DNA of 6,498 nt from an uncultured Acidobacteriota bacterium (GTDB lineage: Bacteria > Acidobacteriota > JAAYUB01). Made by a program: the position numbers and the translations under genes. This document shows, one piece after another, positions 5,604 to 6,498 of this stretch. Under the pieces are notes generated by a model. It searched no databases and had not been told where the DNA came from. It worked only from the letters and a program-made list of their open reading frames with translations. Location of the stretch: assembly GCA_937925645.1 (NCBI GenBank), contig CALAMB010000365.1, positions 1 to 6,498 of the forward strand. The letters are read 5' to 3'. How positions within the stretch are numbered: position 1 is the stretch's first letter; each line of letters starts with the position of its first letter.

Positions 5604-6251
5604 CTTTTTTTCCTGCGTTGCGTCCAGCCCGGCCGCCGGTCCGGATTCGGGGCCCGGCGGCGTCCGGCGAACATTGTAACGGCTCATTGCGACCGTCAAT
5701 CCCTCGGTCAGGACGCAAACCAGCGCATCCGCCGCCCCATCAAACACCGCCTCCAGCCGGGACCGCTCGGCTGCCGTGAAATCGGCCAGAACGAAGTCGG
5801 CGGCCTCGACCTCCGGCGGCCGGGGCCCCACCCCGATCCGCAGGCGCGGGACGGCGGTGGTCCCGGCATTCTCCAGGATACTCCGGACACCCCGGTGCCC
5901 GGCCGGGGCTCCCCGCGAACGCAGGCGAAAAGACCCGAGCGGCAGATCCAGGTCATCATAGATCAACAGGGCCTGGCGGGGCTCCCATCCGTGCGCCGCC
6001 AGGATGGCCCCGAAGGCCGCGCCGCTCAGATTCATGAACGTCTGCGGCCGGACCAGCAGCAGGCGGGCGCCGCCCAACAGCACCCAATCGACTCGGCTTG
6101 ACGCTTCGTCGCGGCGCTCCAGCCGCGTGACGCGGTCATCCCGCAGCAGGCGATCCAGAAAAAGAAATCCGGCATTGTGCCTGTTGAACCGATAGGCCAA
6201 TCCCGGATTTCCCAGTCCAAATATCGCGCGGACGTCCGCAGGGTCCGGCAT
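5598..6251 (-). CDS. pth: Peptidyl-tRNA hydrolase (Pth)
   Basis: Cytoplasmic esterase that frees tRNA from prematurely released peptidyl-tRNA, an essential recycling step. Motifs are in order: FGLGNPG (11-17, with N15), RFNRHNAGF (21-29, with catalytic H25), RPQTFMNLSG (68-77, N74), IYDDLDLPLGSFRLR (97-111, with D99 next to the active site), APAGHRGVRSI (115-125, H119), and RLRIGVGPRP (137-145). At 217 residues it is longer than the usual 185-195, owing to a few N-terminal residues and a Gly/Pro/Ala-rich C-terminal tail from about 197. The position matching the active-site Asn after the conserved His in E. coli Pth (N114) is R120 here; such GHRG variants occur in the family as I recall it. 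ATG at 6251 has GGAGG about 3 nt upstream, close spacing. No other start codon precedes the first strand. It follows rplY by 8 nt, so both are co-transcribed. Confidence 0.95.
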   Translation of the reverse strand: MPDPADVRAIFGLGNPGLAYRFNRHNAGFLFLDRLLRDDRVTRLERRDEASSRVDWVLLGGARLLLVRPQTFMNLSGAAFGAILAAHGWEPRQALLIYDDLDLPLGSFRLRSRGAPAGHRGVRSILENAGTTAVPRLRIGVGPRPPEVEAADFVLADFTAAERSRLEAVFDGAADALVCVLTEGLTVAMSRYNVRRTPPGPESGPAAGLDATQEKKL

Positions 6252-6259
6252 GCCCTCCG

Positions 6260-6498
6260 TCAGGATTCTTCTCCCTGCTCTCCGGACTCGGCCGCGGCTT
6301 CAGCCGCTCCGGCGGCGGGGGCTTCCTCGGCCACCGCGGCCCGCGTCTCTTCCACGTGGGCGATGTTGACTTCCGGATCCATCAGAATCGTGACCTTGTC
6401 GCCGAGTTGGAGGTCGCGGATCCGCAGGCTCTGGTCGAGCTCCAGGCCGCTGACATCCAGGCGGATCACCGCCGGGATGTGCTGCGGCAGGCACTCGA
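6260..6498 (-). CDS. rplY: 50S ribosomal protein bL25 (TL5/CTC type), C-terminal part
   Basis: The last 79 codons of a gene that continues beyond the right edge; the N-terminal 5S rRNA-binding domain is outside the window. The visible part, from ECLPQHIPAVIRLDVSGLEL through SLRIRDLQLGDKVTILMDPEVNIAHVEE, is the C-terminal beta domain of the long CTC/TL5 form of bL25, absent in the short E. coli form. It ends with an Ala/Glu-rich acidic tail (about the last 28 residues). The protein binds 5S rRNA in the central protuberance, and long forms are associated with general stress. The frame stays open to the edge, so a GTG at 6469 is internal, not the start. pth follows after 8 nt. Placement between prs and pth is common in bacteria, so prs may lie just outside the window. 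Confidence 0.9.
   Translation of the reverse strand, partial: ECLPQHIPAVIRLDVSGLELDQSLRIRDLQLGDKVTILMDPEVNIAHVEETRAAVAEEAPAAGAAEAAAESGEQGEES

Noticed and set aside
5033..5779. Plus-strand open frame across rpsF, its leader and the pth end
   Set aside because: It is antisense to two well-supported genes and their promoter, and its translation matches no family.

Overview
The window is GC-rich bacterial chromosome, densely packed with housekeeping genes. It holds eight protein-coding genes, one of them cut by the right edge. No rRNA, tRNA, mobile element, CRISPR array or recent-transfer signature is visible. The gene set (rplY-pth followed by rpsF-rpsR-rplI-dnaB, a TonB-type protein implying an outer membrane, and an isolated hutI) together with the codon bias suggests a high-GC diderm, possibly Acidobacteriota or a former deltaproteobacterial lineage. 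That assignment is inference only; no marker here settles it.

Left part, plus strand (1-2806): a good sigma70-like promoter (30-57) precedes a two-gene unit. The first gene is a small single-pass membrane protein of unknown function with a TTG start (91-417). The second is hutI, imidazolonepropionase (414-1715), coupled to the first through an ATGA stop/start overlap. After a 77-nt gap with A/T-rich -10-like repeats comes a TonB-family protein (1793-2806) with an unusually long cytoplasmic N-terminus.

Right part, minus strand (6498 down to 2793): transcription runs from the partial rplY/ctc (bL25) through pth (peptidyl-tRNA hydrolase). A new promoter with an extended -10 overlaps the end of pth and drives rpsF (bS6), rpsR (bS18), rplI (bL9) and dnaB (replicative helicase). 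An 80-nt leader precedes the TTG-started rpsF and may hold an autoregulatory site. A 119-nt gap between rplI and dnaB carries tandem hairpins, one a textbook intrinsic terminator facing the operon. dnaB is therefore probably fed by read-through or regulated antitermination. The dnaB and tonB-like genes converge and overlap by 14 nt next to a C8G5 tract.

Functionally, the minus-strand block links ribosome assembly (bL25, bS6, bS18, bL9), recycling of peptidyl-tRNA (Pth) and DNA replication (DnaB). The plus-strand block handles histidine degradation and envelope energy transduction. I see no wholly new system. The most interesting material is regulatory: the rplI-dnaB terminator array, the rpsF leader and promoter, and the convergent overlap.
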